The notes: generated by a model from the sequence alone, not told the origin. 64,000 bases of DNA from Caldalkalibacillus uzonensis (GCF_030814135.1 NZ_JAUSUQ010000004.1:239639-303638), one strand, 5' to 3'. Counted from the stretch's first letter, positions 17,572 to 27,554 are shown. Program-made: numbers and translations.

Positions 17572-18519
17572 ATGAATGTTAACAAACAAACACTATCAAT
17601 TCAGCTGCAAAAACTGGGTCCTTTCCTAGGGCTCCTCCTACTGATTATTGTGCTATCCATTTTAAGTCCTAACTTTCTAACCCTTAACAACATCCTCAAT
17701 GTATTACGTCAAGTATCGATTAACGCTCTCATCGCTTTTGGTATGACCTTTGTTATTTTAACCGGCGGAATCGATCTGTCTGTTGGGGCCATTCTAGCCT
17801 TGTCAGGTGCCATGACGGCAGGGATGCTGTCCGCCGGTATGGACCCTGTCTTGGCTGTCCTGCTGGGTTTACTCAGTGGTACAGTGATGGGTGCATTAAA
17901 CGGATTACTTGTGACCAAGGGCAAAGTTGCTCCATTTATTGCGACCTTGGCCACAATGACCATTTTCAGAGGATTGACACTGGTTTACACAGACGGCAGG
18001 CCCATCACCGGACTGGAAAGCGACCTCTTTCGCATGCTTGGGGCAGGTTACTTGTTTGTGATTCCGCTGCCTGTCATTTGGATGACACTGTCCTTTATCA
18101 TCTTATATCTGATCCTGAAGAATACCACGATCGGACGTCACGTCTACGCTATTGGCGGAAATGAAGAGGCTACCCGGCTATCGGGTGTCAACGTTGACCG
18201 GGTTAAAATCTTTGTCTACTCTTTGACGGGCTTCCTCTCCGCCATGGCTGGCATCATCCTCACCTCCCGGCTTGATTCCGCCCAACCCACAGCTGGTTTT
18301 ACCTATGAACTGGATGCCATTGCAGCCGTTGTCCTGGGAGGCACCAGTTTAACCGGGGGACGGGGATGGATTGTTGGCACACTTATTGGGGCCTTGATCA
18401 TCGGCATATTAAACAATGGTTTAAACCTGCTTAACGTCTCTTCATTTTACCAGCAAGTGGTCAAAGGAGCCGTGATTTTATTGGCTGTGTTACTCGACCG
18501 CAAAAAAACTTACGCCTAA
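17572..18519 (+). CDS. rbsC: Ribose ABC transporter, permease
   Basis: 315-residue membrane protein with about eight to ten hydrophobic helices, of the BPD_transp_2 family. The cytoplasmic coupling segment is the EEATRLSGVNVDRVKIFVYSLTG region (residues about 200-222). FGMTFVILTGGIDLSVGAILAL near the N-terminus is the family hallmark. AGGAGG, 10 nt before the ATG, is inside the end of rbsA. A hairpin starts on its stop codon. Confidence 0.92.
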   Translation: MNVNKQTLSIQLQKLGPFLGLLLLIIVLSILSPNFLTLNNILNVLRQVSINALIAFGMTFVILTGGIDLSVGAILALSGAMTAGMLSAGMDPVLAVLLGLLSGTVMGALNGLLVTKGKVAPFIATLATMTIFRGLTLVYTDGRPITGLESDLFRMLGAGYLFVIPLPVIWMTLSFIILYLILKNTTIGRHVYAIGGNEEATRLSGVNVDRVKIFVYSLTGFLSAMAGIILTSRLDSAQPTAGFTYELDAIAAVVLGGTSLTGGRGWIVGTLIGALIIGILNNGLNLLNVSSFYQQVVKGAVILLAVLLDRKKTYA

Positions 18520-18540
18520 AAAATCCACTACGGATTTTTT
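18518..18540 (+). terminator. Hairpin between rbsC and rbsB
   Basis: AAAAAATCC (18518-18526), loop ACTAC, GGATTTTTT (18532-18540): a 9-bp stem ending in six T, overlapping the rbsC stop. It may act as a partial terminator or as an mRNA-stabilising end that sets the ratio of permease to binding protein. Confidence 0.55.
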
Positions 18541-18575
18541 AGATAAAACTACTTCAAAAGAAAGGGGTTATTACA

Positions 18576-19529
18576 ATGAACAACCACTTTATTAAGCGTT
18601 TTGCTTTGCTCACAGTGCTCACCTTGCTGACTGCTGTATTGCTTGCTGCTTGCACCACCGAGTCCCCCGTCCCTGAAGATGACGGAACCACAGATGAAGG
18701 GGGCACAAGCGATGGTGAGCTGATCATCGGCTTATCCATTTCCACATTGAACAATCCGTTTTTCGTTACATTAAAAGAAGGAGCCGAACAAGCAGCCGAA
18801 GAACTGGGGGTCAGACTGATTGTGGTGGATGCCCAGGATGACCCGGCCAAACAGGTGGCTGACGTAGAAGATTTGGTTCAGCAACAAGTGGATGCTATTT
18901 TGGTTAATCCTACTGATGGGGCAGCCATTGTCACTGCGATCGAAACAGCTAACCAGGCCAGTATTCCGGTTATTACTGTTGACCGGGGTGCTGAAGGGGG
19001 CGAAGTATTGGCCCACGTTGCATCCGACAACGTGGAAGGCGGGAAAATGGCAGGCGAGTTTATTATCGAATTACTTGGAGGCAGCGGTAAAGTGGTTGAG
19101 CTGGAAGGAATCCCCGGAACGTCTGCTGCCCGTGACCGCGGCCAAGGATTTAATGAAGCCGTAGGAGATGCAGAAGGAATTGAAATCGTGGCCAGCCAGC
19201 CGGCTGATTTTGACCGCTCCAAAGGATTAACAGTGATGGAAAACATCCTGCAGTCCCACGCCGAAATTGATGCCGTCTTTGCCCACAACGACGAGATGGC
19301 CTTGGGCGCCCTGCAAGCCATTGAAGCGGCAGGACGGGACATCATTGTTGTTGGTTTTGATGCCACTGACGATGCCGTTCAAGCCGTCCAAGAGGGCCGC
19401 TTAGCTGCCACTGTTGCCCAACAGCCCAGCCTCATAGGCCAGCTGGCTGTTGAAACAGCAGTGAAAGCCTTAAACGGTGAAAGCGTTGATGAGATGATCC
19501 CGGTTGAGTTGGAACTGGTCACGGAATAA
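18576..19529 (+). CDS. rbsB: Ribose-binding lipoprotein
   Basis: 317-residue sugar-binding protein of the Peripla_BP_4 family. A lipoprotein signal peptide with lipobox LLAAC places the lipidated Cys at residue 26, followed by an acidic linker of about 20 residues. The mature domain contains GLSISTLNNPFFV and the hinge/ligand segments DRGAEGG, HNDEMALGALQAI and GFDATDDA, as in RbsB. AAAGGGG precedes the ATG. It is the last gene of the operon and is followed by a strong terminator. Confidence 0.92.
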   Translation: MNNHFIKRFALLTVLTLLTAVLLAACTTESPVPEDDGTTDEGGTSDGELIIGLSISTLNNPFFVTLKEGAEQAAEELGVRLIVVDAQDDPAKQVADVEDLVQQQVDAILVNPTDGAAIVTAIETANQASIPVITVDRGAEGGEVLAHVASDNVEGGKMAGEFIIELLGGSGKVVELEGIPGTSAARDRGQGFNEAVGDAEGIEIVASQPADFDRSKGLTVMENILQSHAEIDAVFAHNDEMALGALQAIEAAGRDIIVVGFDATDDAVQAVQEGRLAATVAQQPSLIGQLAVETAVKALNGESVDEMIPVELELVTE

Positions 19530-19558
19530 AGGCATATTCCAATCTAACAGTTTTGTAC

Positions 19559-19585
19559 GAAATAGTCCCTTTCCGGGACTATTTC
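19559..19585 (+). terminator. Rho-independent terminator of the ribose operon
   Basis: GAAATAGTCCC (19559-19569), loop TTTCC, GGGACTATTTC (19575-19585), then TTTGTT: a perfect 11-bp stem 30 nt after the rbsB stop. Confidence 0.85.
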
Positions 19586-19690
19586 TTTGTTCAAAAATCG
19601 TCTTACTATTAGAATTCTCATCGCTATTGGTATAAATTTTTTGTATTAAAGAAAGAATAAAAGATGAAACACCATAAAGGGGTGGGAAGC

Positions 19691-19867
19691 ATGGACCTGA
19701 AATTAAGTTCGGAAGAAGTGATCAGTCACATTCGGCAATTGCACCAAAAAGGTCAGCCACTGAATAAGAAAAAAGTGAAGAGAGACTATCCCGACCTGAT
19801 GAAAAGTGCCCTGTATTACTACCCCAGCTGGGAACATGCATTGAAAGAAGCTGACGTCAACCTATAG
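19691..19867 (+). CDS. One-domain homing-endonuclease-associated-repeat protein
   Basis: 58-residue protein that is essentially a single helical domain: an N-terminal helix (SSEEVISHIRQLHQKGQ), then LNKKKVKRDYPDLMKSALYYY, then PSWEHALKEADV. The pattern I-x-x-L-x-x-x-G, L-x-x-x-x-V, then SWxxALxxA is that of the repeat found beside homing endonucleases and HNH nucleases (HNH_repeat type), which is thought to bind DNA. Here it stands alone with no nuclease nearby. The ATG at 19691 follows AAAGGGG; the frame is open nine codons further upstream. A weak terminator follows. Function unknown; the family call rests on pattern recognition. Confidence 0.6.
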   Translation: MDLKLSSEEVISHIRQLHQKGQPLNKKKVKRDYPDLMKSALYYYPSWEHALKEADVNL

Positions 19868-19936
19868 ATTTAACAGCCACGAAATTGAACAGGCATGTGA
19901 CTCATGTGCCTCTCTTCCATGTACGTATATTTGCGC

Positions 19937-19962
19937 AGTCCTCAAATGGGGACTCTTTTTTT
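19937..19962 (+). terminator. Terminator after the 58-residue gene
   Basis: AGTCC, short loop, GGACT (19950-19954), then C and seven T. The stem is short, but the T-run is clear. Confidence 0.5.
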
Positions 19963-20100
19963 GTATAAAACAATCCATGGTTCCTGATCCAATAACAGTA
20001 CATTCATGACGTCACTCTCCTTTCGTTCATCATTATCCTTTTACCACTCCGGCCATAAATTTAGAACATGTAACTACCGTTGTTTGAAGGATAAAAGTAA

Positions 20101-20128
20101 ACCCAGGCCGATAACTAGGACCTGGGCT
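20101..20128 (-). terminator. Terminator after the alanine symporter gene
   Basis: Minus strand: AAAGCCCAGG, loop, CCTGGGTTT, then ACTTTTATCC. The stem is six to eight base pairs and the symmetry could also serve the plus strand. Confidence 0.5.
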
Positions 20129-20149
20129 TTGCTATCTCATTATTCACCC

Positions 20150-21571
20150 TTATTTTTGTCCATGCTGACGTACATCATCCCAGCACTCCGCTTGGGCCAG
20201 ACCTTCAATGCGGCTGGCATTGAAGACAGGATCTTTCCCTTCCCGCCGTTGTTCCAGATAATCTTGCAAAGCGGCAAACGCAAATTTGCCAAGCAAAGCA
20301 ATGGCGATCAAATTGATAATGGCCATCAAGCCCATAAACAAATCAGCCATGTCCCATACCAGGGAAAGCTGGGCCACAGAACCAAAGGCGACCATAGCAA
20401 TAACAGCCAAGCGGTACACGGTTAACCACGTTTTACTAGAGCGGATAAATTCGATATTGGTTTCCCCATAATAATAGTTCCCCACCAAGCTGCTAAAGGC
20501 GAACAGTAAAATAGCAATGGCCACAAAACCACTGGCCCAGTCCCCGACCTGCGTGCTTAAAGCCGCTTGGGTCAAAGCAATACCCGTCATTTCCTGATCC
20601 AAATATATACCGGACATCAATATGATAAATGCCGTGGCACTGCAGATGATCAATGTATCGGTGAAAACACTGAGCGATTGAATCAGTCCCTGCTTGACAG
20701 GATGGCTAACCGACGCAGTCGCTGCAGCGTTAGGCGCACTCCCCATACCAGCCTCATTGGAGAACAGGCCGCGCTTGATCCCGTTCATCAGGGCCGCTCC
20801 CAATCCGCCACCGACTACTTCCTGCAAACCAAAAGCGTTGCCCACAATCAGGATGACCACTTCAGGAATCATGGTGAAATTTTTCAGGACCACAAACAGA
20901 GCCACACCTATATAGAACATGGCCATGACCGGTACGATCACCGCTGTGACACGGGCGATGCGGTTAACCCCACCAAAGATGATAATGCCTAACAGCACAG
21001 CCAAAATAAGGCCCATCACACCGCGGTCAATTCCCCAGGCTTCCTCCAGTGCCAAAGAGATGGTATTGGCCTGAACGGAATTAAACACCAAACCAAAGGT
21101 GATGGTTATTAAAACGGCAAAAATAATACCCATCCAACGTTTATTTAAGCCTTTTTCCATATAATAGGCGGGCCCGCCTCGGAATCCGCTTCCATCTTTT
21201 ACTTTATAAATTTGGGCAAGCGTACTTTCCACAAAACCGGATGCTGCCCCAATCAATGCAATTATCCACATCCAGAACACGGCACCCGGACCACCCAAAG
21301 AAATGGCCAGGGCCACACCGGCCATGTTGCCGGTTCCTACTCTTGAAGCTGTGCTAATGGTAAAAGCCTGAAAAGAAGAAACTGCTTTATTCTGTGTCGA
21401 ATCGGGCGTCATCCCTTCCTTCAGCAAGCGAAACATTTCACCGACCAGTTTAAACTGCACAAACCGGGTCTTCAGAGAAAAATAAACGCCCAAACCAATC
21501 AACATCACAATCAAAACATACGACCAAAGGAGATCGTTTCCCCAAGCGATGATGGATTCTAAGATGCTCAT
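20150..21571 (-). CDS. Alanine/glycine:cation symporter (AGCS family)
   Basis: 473-residue membrane protein of the sodium:alanine symporter family, importing alanine or glycine with sodium. Hallmarks are the N-terminal SVLLLLGVYFSLKTRFVQ-like segment (here LIGLGVYFSLKTRFVQF), FTISTASRVGTGNMAGVALAI, and GFRGGPAYYMEKGL. GLFSNEAGMGSAPNAAATA is also present. AAGGAGG lies 6 nt before the ATG at 21571 (MSILESII); the frame continues eight codons upstream without support. It appears to be a single-gene unit. The C-terminal tail is charged and probably cytoplasmic. Confidence 0.9.
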   Translation of the reverse strand: MSILESIIAWGNDLLWSYVLIVMLIGLGVYFSLKTRFVQFKLVGEMFRLLKEGMTPDSTQNKAVSSFQAFTISTASRVGTGNMAGVALAISLGGPGAVFWMWIIALIGAASGFVESTLAQIYKVKDGSGFRGGPAYYMEKGLNKRWMGIIFAVLITITFGLVFNSVQANTISLALEEAWGIDRGVMGLILAVLLGIIIFGGVNRIARVTAVIVPVMAMFYIGVALFVVLKNFTMIPEVVILIVGNAFGLQEVVGGGLGAALMNGIKRGLFSNEAGMGSAPNAAATASVSHPVKQGLIQSLSVFTDTLIICSATAFIILMSGIYLDQEMTGIALTQAALSTQVGDWASGFVAIAILLFAFSSLVGNYYYGETNIEFIRSSKTWLTVYRLAVIAMVAFGSVAQLSLVWDMADLFMGLMAIINLIAIALLGKFAFAALQDYLEQRREGKDPVFNASRIEGLAQAECWDDVRQHGQK

Positions 21572-21692
21572 CTCATTCCTCCTTGATTGCTTCATCTCCC
21601 CGACGATTATACTGTAGACGTAAACATCTGTCTATCAGTTAATCATATCTTTTGTTGGAGGTTAACAAGAAAATACTAGCAATATATAAATA

Positions 21693-21713
21693 AAAGAGAA
21701 AAACCCTCTCTTT
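21693..21713 (-). terminator. Possible terminator after the mannitol operon
   Basis: Minus strand: AAAGAGA, loop GGGTTTT, TCTCTTT, then TATTTATA. The 7-bp stem is AT-rich, and it lies about 75 nt beyond the mtlD stop. Confidence 0.4.
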
Positions 21714-21787
21714 AGTTACAAGAGAAGGTACATTAATCGTTATTTACCAACGGTAACTTAATTGTATACCAAAGGGAGGAACTTCTT

Positions 21788-22945
21788 TTACTCCCTGTCT
21801 CTTAGCCACTCAACTTGTTGATGAATCACACTGACAAGAGGATGATCTGTTTCTAATTGCGAGTATTGTAAGAGAGCCCCCTCAATTCCAGCTTTTTTTA
21901 TCGTTTCTTGAAGCTCAATGGCTTCAGGGTCCTCTTGATAATCAAACAGCAATAGGGCAGCAATACCTTTTGTCAAACCAACCGGTACCTCCCCGAATAA
22001 TGAATAATATTGTTTGGCCGGGTTAATTAAACGGTCATGGGCTCCGAGCTTACGAATGGGGGACCGTGCGACTCTTACAATTTCATCTGAAATAGAGGGA
22101 TTGGTAAACCGCTGAATGATTTTCTCTATATAAGCCTTGTGTTCATTTTCATTCCAGCCATACTTTTTTACCAACACAGCTCCTGACTCACTTAGGGCCT
22201 TTTGAACATCGGAACGAATTTCTTCATCATCCATGGCCTCTTTGATCGTTTTTAGCTGCTTGTCATATCCTAAATAAGCAGATATCGCATGCCCAGTATT
22301 GACTGTAAGCAGTTTTCTTTCAACATAAGGCATTAAATCATGAACAAACTGAATGCCTTTTACTTGTGGCATATCCCCAACCACATTCTTTTGTTCCACA
22401 ATCCATTCAAAAAATGGCTCTACTACTACAGTAAGCGGATCACGATGTTTTTGGTTCGGAACGATACGATCTACAGCACAATTTAGAAAACCATAATTTC
22501 TTTCAAATAAACTTGTTTCTTCTTCCGAAATCTTTTCGAATACTTTTTCCTTCAGAAAAGTACTCCCACCTATCATATTTTCACAGGCAATGATATTTAA
22601 CGGTTTTGGATTGGCCGATAATCTCTGGCGAAGTCCCTCCGCCAGAATCGTAGAGATGGCTGGTAAAATATTTGGCCCCACCGCCGTTGTCACTAAATCT
22701 GCTTTTGTTAAATAATGAATCACTTTGTCACATTCTTTTTGACTATTAACGGCTGAAACATTGCGAATGACTTGCTCTGTTCCAGATTTATCAGCAATGA
22801 GCACCCGATACTCCTTTTTCTCATTTAAGATACGAACGAGTTCATCATTTATATCGACAAAAACGACTTCAAACCCTGATTGGGCAAGCAAACTGCCAAT
22901 AAAACCCCTGCCAATATTTCCTGCACCAAAATGGACGGCTAACAT
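21788..22945 (-). CDS. mtlD: Mannitol-1-phosphate 5-dehydrogenase
   Basis: 385-residue polyol dehydrogenase oxidising mannitol 1-phosphate to fructose 6-phosphate with NAD. The N-terminal cofactor loop is [13 protein letters not shown] and the middle contains ACENMIGGS and NCAVDRIVP. The catalytic-lysine region is [13 protein letters not shown] in the long-chain dehydrogenase C-terminal domain. The ATG at 22945 follows GAGGTG and is directly adjacent to the mtlF stop, so the two genes are co-translated. It is the last gene of mtlA-mtlR-mtlF-mtlD. Confidence 0.93.
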   Translation of the reverse strand: MLAVHFGAGNIGRGFIGSLLAQSGFEVVFVDINDELVRILNEKKEYRVLIADKSGTEQVIRNVSAVNSQKECDKVIHYLTKADLVTTAVGPNILPAISTILAEGLRQRLSANPKPLNIIACENMIGGSTFLKEKVFEKISEEETSLFERNYGFLNCAVDRIVPNQKHRDPLTVVVEPFFEWIVEQKNVVGDMPQVKGIQFVHDLMPYVERKLLTVNTGHAISAYLGYDKQLKTIKEAMDDEEIRSDVQKALSESGAVLVKKYGWNENEHKAYIEKIIQRFTNPSISDEIVRVARSPIRKLGAHDRLINPAKQYYSLFGEVPVGLTKGIAALLLFDYQEDPEAIELQETIKKAGIEGALLQYSQLETDHPLVSVIHQQVEWLRDRE

Positions 22946-22946
22946 A

Positions 22947-23384
22947 TTAATTCACCTCGTTTAATAGATGAAGTATATCTTCTTCCCTTGCTGCTTCTAT
23001 GATTTTTTGAATATTCTCCTCCTCTGAACAAACAATGGCGATCTTTGAAAGAATGGCCAAATGTTCGTCGTTTTTTCCGGCAATGCCAATGAGTATTTTG
23101 GCCGTATGTCCATCTCCATAATCAACCCCGTCAGGGATTTGTACAACAGAAATGCCTGCATGTTTCACCAGGTTTCTCGCATCCTCAGTACCATGAGGAA
23201 TGGCAACAAAGTTCCCCATATACGTTGATGTGAGTGCTTCCCGTTCGAACATTTTATCCACATAAGCAGGTTCAACATAACCTTGATTAACTAAAATATT
23301 TCCCGCTAAGCGAATCGCTTCCGTTTTATCTGCAACTGATGAACGCAAAACAATATTCTCTTTCTTCAATACTGGCATTGGCAA
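22947..23384 (-). CDS. mtlF: PTS mannitol-specific EIIA component
   Basis: 145-residue EIIA of the fructose-mannitol PTS class, passing phosphate from HPr to the EIIB domain of MtlA. The phosphorylated His is in [12 protein letters not shown] near residue 70, within the family pattern. The frame starts at a TTG 9 nt after AGGAG; the ATG two codons later (MPVLKKENI) is also possible. It lies between mtlR and mtlD as in Geobacillus. Confidence 0.92.
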   Translation of the reverse strand: MPMPVLKKENIVLRSSVADKTEAIRLAGNILVNQGYVEPAYVDKMFEREALTSTYMGNFVAIPHGTEDARNLVKHAGISVVQIPDGVDYGDGHTAKILIGIAGKNDEHLAILSKIAIVCSEEENIQKIIEAAREEDILHLLNEVN

Positions 23385-23390
23385 TTTAAT

Positions 23391-25481
23391 TCACTCCTTA
23401 TGATCCGCAATATGTTCGTAAAAAAATTTCTCCAGATGGTAGCTTATAAAAGAATAAATCTTTTCATAGTTTCCTGATGCAAATACAGCCATACTTTCCT
23501 CATCTTTTATAATTAAAGAGCTTATGTGGCTTAAAACGGAAAGCATCTCTTGGGCAGCAGGCTCTGGTGCTAACAGCAGCAAGAGTTTGTTCACCTTCAT
23601 CTGCTTTTGATCCATACCATTTACCGTTTGCCATTTCGTTAATGTATAAATTGTAAATGAGGGTTGAATAACAGCCGGGCCCCGGGTATGGTACAAAGCA
23701 AAGGGAGTTCCCGGTATGCCTAATCCCCCTATTTGTTCCCTGTTTAACAATTGCGTAAAAACCCGTTCTTTATCGCTAATAACCCCTTTTTGGTACAGTC
23801 GATGACAGGCCTCAAACAACGCATCCCTAACGGATTTTCCATCTAATTCCAGTAAGGTAAAACCATTTAAGATTTTTACAATGGTTTCGCTCATTTTTTG
23901 AACGGAGCGGAGCTTTTCGGCCACATTTGCAGCACCTTCATTGAATGGATGCTCTTGTTCTCTTCGTGCTTGCACTTCTCTATTCTCCAGGAACTTTTTA
24001 ATAGATGTAAGTTCTCTTTCTTGAAGGATCGGGCTGACCACAAAATAAGTTCCTGTAAAGTTGTGCAGCGGCACTGTTGAGACAATAAGGTCATATTGAT
24101 CTGTATCCACTGCTTTCAATTCCAAGACAGATGTGTGTTTGATGTGTACGATCTCAGGAATTTCTTTTGTCAATCTCGTTGCTAATATTTTTGCCGTACC
24201 TAAACCGCTTGAACATATAACTAAAGCGCGAATCCCTTTCCTTTTTCTTAATAGAGCGGAGGCGAAGTGAAGCACTAAATAACCAATTTCTTCCCTTGGA
24301 ACAGCCAAATTGCGAAATACCTTTTTGACTCCTGTTTCTAACGTAGAAAAAAGGTCAGGATAGTCTTGAACAATTTTGGATAAAAGTGGATTGGCTATCC
24401 CCATGTTATGTTGCATACGATAAATCGCCGGCTTTAAATGAACGGCTAAATCCTGAAGTAAAAGCTTATCGTTCGTTAAATCTACGTTCAGTTCATTGCT
24501 AACAAAGCGAATCAATTCTTGTGCTTTTATTCCTATTTCAAAACTGGCTTCCTCTAACAAATAGCCTTGACGATCTTGAAGCTTCGCCCCCATTAAATGC
24601 ATTGTAATATAGCCAATTTCTTCGTTTGGTATCGTTATATGGAATATATTTTCTAGCAACCGGGCAATTTTTTCGGCAGTTTTGAATTCCTTGGCATCGC
24701 GAATTGTTTCTAAATATTGTTGATCAAAATTGATTGATTCTCCTTGGATAATCCGCTCAACAGCCAAGGCAAGATGGACCACTAGGGCGATATAGGAACT
24801 ATCTGCAATAGGAAAAGGAAGTTCCTCTATGATCTCTCCAATTTGCTTTTCAATGATTAAGAAGTTGTTCTGATCAACGAGGCCGAGGAGCTTCTCCGTA
24901 ACGGTGTTGAGAGTTTCCGCTGATCTTTTTTGAATAGATTCTTTCATTAAGGATAGAAATTCATATTCACCAAAGTGATTCAATAATAACTCGCTCATCA
25001 TCCTCCGTTTCGCCGATTCAGATCCCGCAATTTCGACCCCGTATCCCCTTTTTCGAATCAGCGAAAGCCCGTATTTCTCAATGTCTTCCCTTATTTTGTC
25101 TAAATCGTGGCTGATGGTTGCTACGGTGACGTTTAAATCATTGGCCAGAGATAAAAGCTTGACAGGCTCTATCGCCTCCAATAAAGTAATCAAGACGATT
25201 TTTTGACGCTCTTCCGGTGTGTATTCCGTATGAGACAAATGAAAAAGATGCAGTTGCAGTTCTTTTTTGTTATGCTCGTCCCCAGCTACTTGGATACCGA
25301 CTCCTGATTTTTTGATGAGCTGCAAATGATAATCTTTTAATATGCGTTCTACACCTTTTAAGTCTCGGTGAACCGTGCGATTGCTGACTTGAAGCTGTTT
25401 GGCAAGATCCCTGACCGGAAGACCTTGATCATGAGACAATAATATATTGAGTATTTTTCTCTCCCTTGCAGATATATACAT
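23391..25481 (-). CDS. mtlR: PTS-controlled transcriptional activator of the mannitol operon
   Basis: 696-residue regulator of the DeoR-HTH/PRD type. The order is an N-terminal helix-turn-helix (LPVRDLAKQLQVSNRTVHRDL), a second winged-helix segment, two PRD domains with conserved His (VVHLALAVER, ITMHLMG; LAVHLKPAIYR, LVLHFASALL), an EIIB-like domain (LVICSSGLGTAKILA, Cys), and a C-terminal EIIA-like domain (YHTRGPAV). In the family, phosphorylation by HPr and by the PTS components tunes activity. The start is the ATG at 25481; a GTG one codon earlier is in frame. It is 85 nt downstream of mtlA. Confidence 0.9.
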   Translation of the reverse strand: MYISARERKILNILLSHDQGLPVRDLAKQLQVSNRTVHRDLKGVERILKDYHLQLIKKSGVGIQVAGDEHNKKELQLHLFHLSHTEYTPEERQKIVLITLLEAIEPVKLLSLANDLNVTVATISHDLDKIREDIEKYGLSLIRKRGYGVEIAGSESAKRRMMSELLLNHFGEYEFLSLMKESIQKRSAETLNTVTEKLLGLVDQNNFLIIEKQIGEIIEELPFPIADSSYIALVVHLALAVERIIQGESINFDQQYLETIRDAKEFKTAEKIARLLENIFHITIPNEEIGYITMHLMGAKLQDRQGYLLEEASFEIGIKAQELIRFVSNELNVDLTNDKLLLQDLAVHLKPAIYRMQHNMGIANPLLSKIVQDYPDLFSTLETGVKKVFRNLAVPREEIGYLVLHFASALLRKRKGIRALVICSSGLGTAKILATRLTKEIPEIVHIKHTSVLELKAVDTDQYDLIVSTVPLHNFTGTYFVVSPILQERELTSIKKFLENREVQARREQEHPFNEGAANVAEKLRSVQKMSETIVKILNGFTLLELDGKSVRDALFEACHRLYQKGVISDKERVFTQLLNREQIGGLGIPGTPFALYHTRGPAVIQPSFTIYTLTKWQTVNGMDQKQMKVNKLLLLLAPEPAAQEMLSVLSHISSLIIKDEESMAVFASGNYEKIYSFISYHLEKFFYEHIADHKE

Positions 25482-25569
25482 CACGCTTCACCCGTCCCCT
25501 TTGAGCAACCATGCGGACACGATTTTTGGATTTGAATTGAGTTCTCAGGAGGGTGGTTAGCCCTCCTAT

Positions 25570-26988
25570 TTAATTCTTTTCCTTTATAGTCTCAATCAAT
25601 TCATCATATTTTGGACTATTTAAGAAGTTTTCGACCGCGACATGATAAGCGTTTGGCAGTTTCTCCTTCGCACGCTCTGTTAGATTTTGGTGAGTAATGA
25701 CAATATCTGCGTCTTCCGGAAGCTGGTTAATGGCTGTATTTGTTACTTCAATATCCAATCCTGCTTTCTGTAGCTTATTTCGTAAAATCGAAGCTCCCAT
25801 GGCGCTTGAACCCATTCCTGCATCACAAGCAAACACAATTTTGTTAACTTGGGATGGCATCGTTGTTTCTTTTTGTAACACAGCAGCCATATTACTCTTT
25901 TTCCCTTTTAATTGTTGCATTTTTTCTGTCGCCTTGCTCAAATCTTCTTCTTTATTTTTTGCAGCTTTTAGGAAAAGAGAGGCGATGAGGAAAGAGATAG
26001 CTGTGGCAACCAATACCCCTGCCAATACACCAAAGTGGTTGCCTTTCGGAGTCATCGCTAACAAGGCAAAAATACTTCCAGGGGACGGAACGGCCACTAA
26101 TCCGGCATTGAAAAGGGTAAACGTCAAAACACCGCTTACTCCCCCTGCTATTGCTGCTAAAATTAATACCGGTTTCATTAAGATATACGGAAAGTATATT
26201 TCGTGAATACCTCCGAGAAAATGAATGATAGCAGCCCCTGGAGCTGACTGTTTTGCTACTCCTTTTCCAAATAGCCAATAAGCAAGCAAAATACCAAGAC
26301 CCGGACCCGGATTTGTTTCCAGCAGGAACAAAATAGATTTGCCTGTTGCAGCAGCTTGCTCTATTCCAATCGGGCTCAAAATCCCGTGGTTAATTGCGTT
26401 ATTTAAAAACAAGACCTTCGCAGGTTCAATGAAGACATTTGCCAAAGGTAATAAATTGAGATTGACAATTGCTTCAACACCAGCGGCTAATATTTTGTTC
26501 AGCTCTAAAACAACTGGTCCGATTCCTTTAAAGGCAACTAAGGTTAAAATCCCACCAATAATTCCCGCTGAAAAGTTGTTTACTAACATTTCAAATCCTT
26601 GTTTTACTTTCCCCTGGATGAGTTGATCAAATTTCTTGATCATATAACCGCCAAGCGGCCCCATCATCATTGCCCCAAGAAACATCGGAATGTCAGAACC
26701 GACAATGACCCCCATTGTAGCCGTCGCACCGACGACGCCGCCGCGAACATCGTAAATCATCTTACCGCCTGTATAACCGATTAATAATGGTAATAAATAC
26801 GTAATCATAGGGCCGACAAGCTGGGCAAATGCTTCATTGGGTATCCATCCTGTCGGGATAAACAAAGCAGTAATAAAACCCCAAGCAATAAACGCACCAA
26901 TATTAGGCATAATCATGCCGCTTAAGTAACTGCCAAATCGTTGAATTCTCACACGAAACTCTGATTGATTGACCTTTTCACCAACCAT
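25570..26988 (-). CDS. mtlA: PTS mannitol-specific EIICB component
   Basis: 472-residue mannitol permease. An EIIC membrane domain (about residues 10-345) carries PNIGAFIAWGFITALFIPTGW, the substrate region NHGILSPIG and the HFLGGIHEIYFPYIL segment. The C-terminal EIIB domain has its phosphorylated Cys in VFACDAGMGSSAMGAS. There is no fused EIIA, which is supplied by mtlF. GGGGGG precedes the ATG. It is the first gene of the mannitol operon, with a cre-like site 38 bp upstream. Confidence 0.93.
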   Translation of the reverse strand: MVGEKVNQSEFRVRIQRFGSYLSGMIMPNIGAFIAWGFITALFIPTGWIPNEAFAQLVGPMITYLLPLLIGYTGGKMIYDVRGGVVGATATMGVIVGSDIPMFLGAMMMGPLGGYMIKKFDQLIQGKVKQGFEMLVNNFSAGIIGGILTLVAFKGIGPVVLELNKILAAGVEAIVNLNLLPLANVFIEPAKVLFLNNAINHGILSPIGIEQAAATGKSILFLLETNPGPGLGILLAYWLFGKGVAKQSAPGAAIIHFLGGIHEIYFPYILMKPVLILAAIAGGVSGVLTFTLFNAGLVAVPSPGSIFALLAMTPKGNHFGVLAGVLVATAISFLIASLFLKAAKNKEEDLSKATEKMQQLKGKKSNMAAVLQKETTMPSQVNKIVFACDAGMGSSAMGASILRNKLQKAGLDIEVTNTAINQLPEDADIVITHQNLTERAKEKLPNAYHVAVENFLNSPKYDELIETIKEKN

Positions 26989-27025
26989 TTTTTGAATCCC
27001 CCCTTTTTTTCTTCCTATTTTTATA

Positions 27026-27039
27026 TTAAAGCGCTTGCA
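27026..27039 (-). promoter_or_regulatory. cre-like site upstream of mtlA
   Basis: Minus strand TGCAAGCGCTTTAA, matching about 12 of 14 positions of the CcpA consensus, in the mtlA promoter region. It indicates glucose repression of mannitol uptake. Confidence 0.5.
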
Positions 27040-27554
27040 AAGGAGGGTTCAACGTAAAGTAAATATCATTTTGTCCCAACCATTATTGTCATTTTTTAAA
27101 AAGATTGAGGTACATAGGTAAAGGCAAAGAATATTGGCAGCAGAAATCACTGCTGCCTCAGACTGTAGAAAAACCTGCGATCAAGTCACTGATCGCCCTT
27201 GCTTTTGCAATCTGTCTCCAATATAAGGCACCTAACCAGCTGGAAGCAATTGAATGGCGATCGCTAAACCCACATTAGCAATTGGGATAAGAAATCCTTT
27301 TTCTTTAAATTAAGCTTACCACTACTGTTAAGCTGAAGTCGATAATAGTACCAGTCGTTGATAGTTGTCCAAATATTTATCCATGGAAATTCCTGTTAAT
27401 CTAATATTTGAAATATGAAAATCATAGTTTTCCTAATATTTGAAGCATGAATGACTGCCTCTCTTTAATATACAAAAATTTAAATTTTCGTGAGTGGCCT
27501 TTCCAAAAGCAACGCTGCTTCAGGCGGGCAGTGCATTTCGTTATATACATTCAA
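27040..27554. other. Intergenic region without a recognised gene
   Basis: Contains an 8-bp inverted repeat GGCAGCAG/CTGCTGCC (27136-27157) and a 7-bp one GCGATCA/TGATCGC (27177-27196). A short AAGCA/TGCTT stem with T4 at about 27504-27519 may end the eut transcript. No open frame of note is seen. The MtlR binding site is probably in the part next to mtlA but cannot be placed. Confidence 0.35.

Noticed and set aside
27241..27330. Hydrophobic 23-codon minus-strand frame resembling a permease C-terminus
   Set aside because: Stop codons immediately upstream and no matching larger fragment.
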